Source: Candidatus Zhuqueibacterota bacterium 4484_87 (GTDB lineage: Bacteria > Zhuqueibacterota > Zhuqueibacteria > Thermofontimicrobiales > Thermofontimicrobiaceae). Taken from it: a stretch of DNA of 7,219 bases. Below the pieces are notes generated by a model that was given only the letters and a program-made list of their open reading frames with translations, searched no databases and was not told the origin of the DNA. Positions 6,236 through 7,219 of the stretch are shown one piece after another. Made by a program: the position numbers and the translations under genes. Within the stretch, counting starts at the first letter, position 1, and every line of letters starts with the position of its first letter. The stretch covers positions 1 to 7,219 of the forward strand of contig NATN01000140.1 in NCBI GenBank assembly GCA_002085355.1, read 5' to 3'.

Positions 6236-6347
6236 AAAATTCCAATCTTCAAATTCCAAGCTTAAATAACCAAGCCCCATTTGTTTCGAATTTGGAAATT
6301 GGTAATTGGAATTTATTTGGAATTTGGGTTTTGGGATTTGGAATTTA
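6236..6347. repeat. Imperfect palindromic TTGGAATTT-rich repeat, copy B
   Basis: The left arm (about 6236-6270, aaaattccaatcttcaaatt... through aaataacc) is an imperfect reverse complement of the right arm (about 6289-6347, aatttggaaattggtaattg... through ggatttggaattt). The arms are separated by about 18 bases (aagccccatttgtttcg). Copy A carries the same landmarks in the same order: TCAAAT..CCAA..ATAACC on the left and attggta..atttattt..aatttgggtttt on the right. The repeat fills almost the whole gap between the peptidase stop codon and the ribosome binding site of the four-helix-bundle gene. Confidence 0.8.
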
Positions 6348-6354
6348 CATACCC

Positions 6355-7219
6355 TTAGTCACTTATCTTTTTCACTGCCTCCCCTGCCGCTGAAACCAAC
6401 GCTTCCGCCGAAATCGGTCCACCAACTGCTGCTTCCATCCACGCGCTCGGAGTGATTGAGCCTAATCGACACATGCGTTCCATCTCGACAGCCAGGTTTT
6501 TGTCTTTCAAATAATTTTCAATCTGAAACATAATGATATATCCCAGAGAATAATCCGGCGTATAAAGTTCAGCATCGATGATGTGAGAGTAAATTGCCAG
6601 CAAAATTTGATCTTTTACGCCAAAAACAGGAGCGTAAAATTCGTTCCAAACGTCTTTGGCGATCTGGATTGTTGCCTGCTTCAATTCCGCCGGAGTAGCT
6701 TTCGGATGATCGTACATCCAGCGCCAGATACGCATATCCACAAGTCCCACACCGGCAATTTCGTAAGTGCTCCAGAAAGTGTCCAATGCTTTCAAATATT
6801 CTGCTTTTGGATCGGCTTTTGTCAGGCCGAGCAATTTCAAATCTCTTGACTGAAAGACAAATGCGAACGCCTCAGTAAATGCTGTATTTGGAACTCCCTG
6901 CAGCAGCACATAATCCATTTCGTTCAAACTGAAAACCTGTTCCACACAGTGGCCCAATTCGTGAATGGCGATATTGAAGCCTTTGTATTTCATGCCGGTT
7001 TCCGGAATTCGAGTGCGCAAATGGGCATTATCTTCACGGCGTTCCGCGCCCCAGGCATGTCCTGCGCCTCGAGACGGATCGACCACAATCTTGCTACTCA
7101 GAAAAGCTGCTTTCTCCGGCGAAAAACCCAGATTCCGCAAAATGTACGGCAAATCTTTCTGAAAAGCCCCCACATTGGGGTAGCGTTTCCCAACAATCTT
7201 ATCCAGATAGGCTTCGTCG
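6355..7219 (-). CDS. Zinc metallopeptidase, M2/M3-like gluzincin (partial, N-terminus off window)
   Basis: The frame is open from the right edge to the TAA at 6355-6357. A GTG at 7173 could be read as a start, but the 15 upstream codons are open and protein-like (EAYLDKIVGKRYPN), so the gene continues off the window. HELGH at 6963-6949 gives two zinc-binding histidines and the catalytic glutamate; TEAFAF, 26 residues after the second histidine (codon 6873-6871), supplies the probable third ligand. The spacing and the PNTAFTEAF context resemble M2 (ACE-type, NPGFHEAI) and M3 oligopeptidases of clan MA(E). A mostly helical C-terminal part with YTPDYSLGYIIMFQ probably closes over the substrate cleft, as in that group. 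No signal peptide can be judged without the N-terminus. The exact family and substrate are uncertain. The stop is 7 bases from repeat copy B. Confidence 0.8.
   Translation of the reverse strand, partial: DEAYLDKIVGKRYPNVGAFQKDLPYILRNLGFSPEKAAFLSSKIVVDPSRGAGHAWGAERREDNAHLRTRIPETGMKYKGFNIAIHELGHCVEQVFSLNEMDYVLLQGVPNTAFTEAFAFVFQSRDLKLLGLTKADPKAEYLKALDTFWSTYEIAGVGLVDMRIWRWMYDHPKATPAELKQATIQIAKDVWNEFYAPVFGVKDQILLAIYSHIIDAELYTPDYSLGYIIMFQIENYLKDKNLAVEMERMCRLGSITPSAWMEAAVGGPISAEALVSAAGEAVKKISD

Noticed and set aside
5636..6350. CRISPR array or diversity-generating retroelement suggested by the repeats and the Avd-related protein
   Set aside because: The repeats are palindromic and irregular with no spacer units, and there is no reverse transcriptase, template repeat or variable repeat in the window.
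6583..7162. Plus-strand frames at 6583-6849 and 6965-7162
   Set aside because: Both are antisense to the metallopeptidase, whose HELGH motif and continuous frame make it the real gene.

Overview
The window looks like a stretch of a bacterial chromosome, roughly 40% G+C by eye, with every supported gene on the minus strand. Two promoters match the canonical sigma-70 pattern exactly (TTGACA, 17 bases, TATAAT). The mix of an FG-GAP-like repeat protein, a ferritin-VIT fusion and a stand-alone four-helix-bundle gene set among TTTGGAATTTGG-type repeats is what I would expect from an uncultured environmental bacterium, for example Calditrichota/KSB1-like or another FCB-group lineage. That placement is a weak inference; no marker gene is present.

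Layout, in order of increasing coordinate. Bases 1-1250 hold the N-terminal 416 codons of a membrane-anchored calcium-motif (FG-GAP/VCBS-like) repeat protein that runs off the left edge, preceded by a consensus promoter at 1308-1336. Bases 1251-1680 are otherwise non-coding. Next come a TfoX N-terminal-domain protein (1681-2004) and a six-helix membrane protein resembling DUF6064 (2178-2855). These two may share the consensus promoter at 2989-3017, which has a perfect 19-bp palindrome just downstream. A likely terminator hairpin (3077-3115) closes the preceding transcription unit.

That unit reads, in transcription order, as an aminotransferase class IV (BCAT-like) gene (5554-4469), a ferritin-like/VIT1 membrane iron-transporter gene (4436-3564, GTG start) and a small TerB-like gene (3491-3147). 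Spacings are 32 and 72 bases. The ferritin-VIT protein probably handles intracellular iron; a functional link to the other two genes is only positional.

Upstream lies the most unusual part: a four-helix-bundle (S23/IVP family) gene (6216-5848, probable TTG start) bracketed by two copies of an imperfect palindromic TTGGAATTT-rich repeat in the same orientation (5636-5840 and 6236-6347). The right repeat ends 7 bases beyond the stop codon of a zinc metallopeptidase of the M2/M3-like gluzincin type (6355-7219, N-terminus off the window). The repeat-gene-repeat arrangement looks like an inserted unit between the peptidase and the aminotransferase operon.
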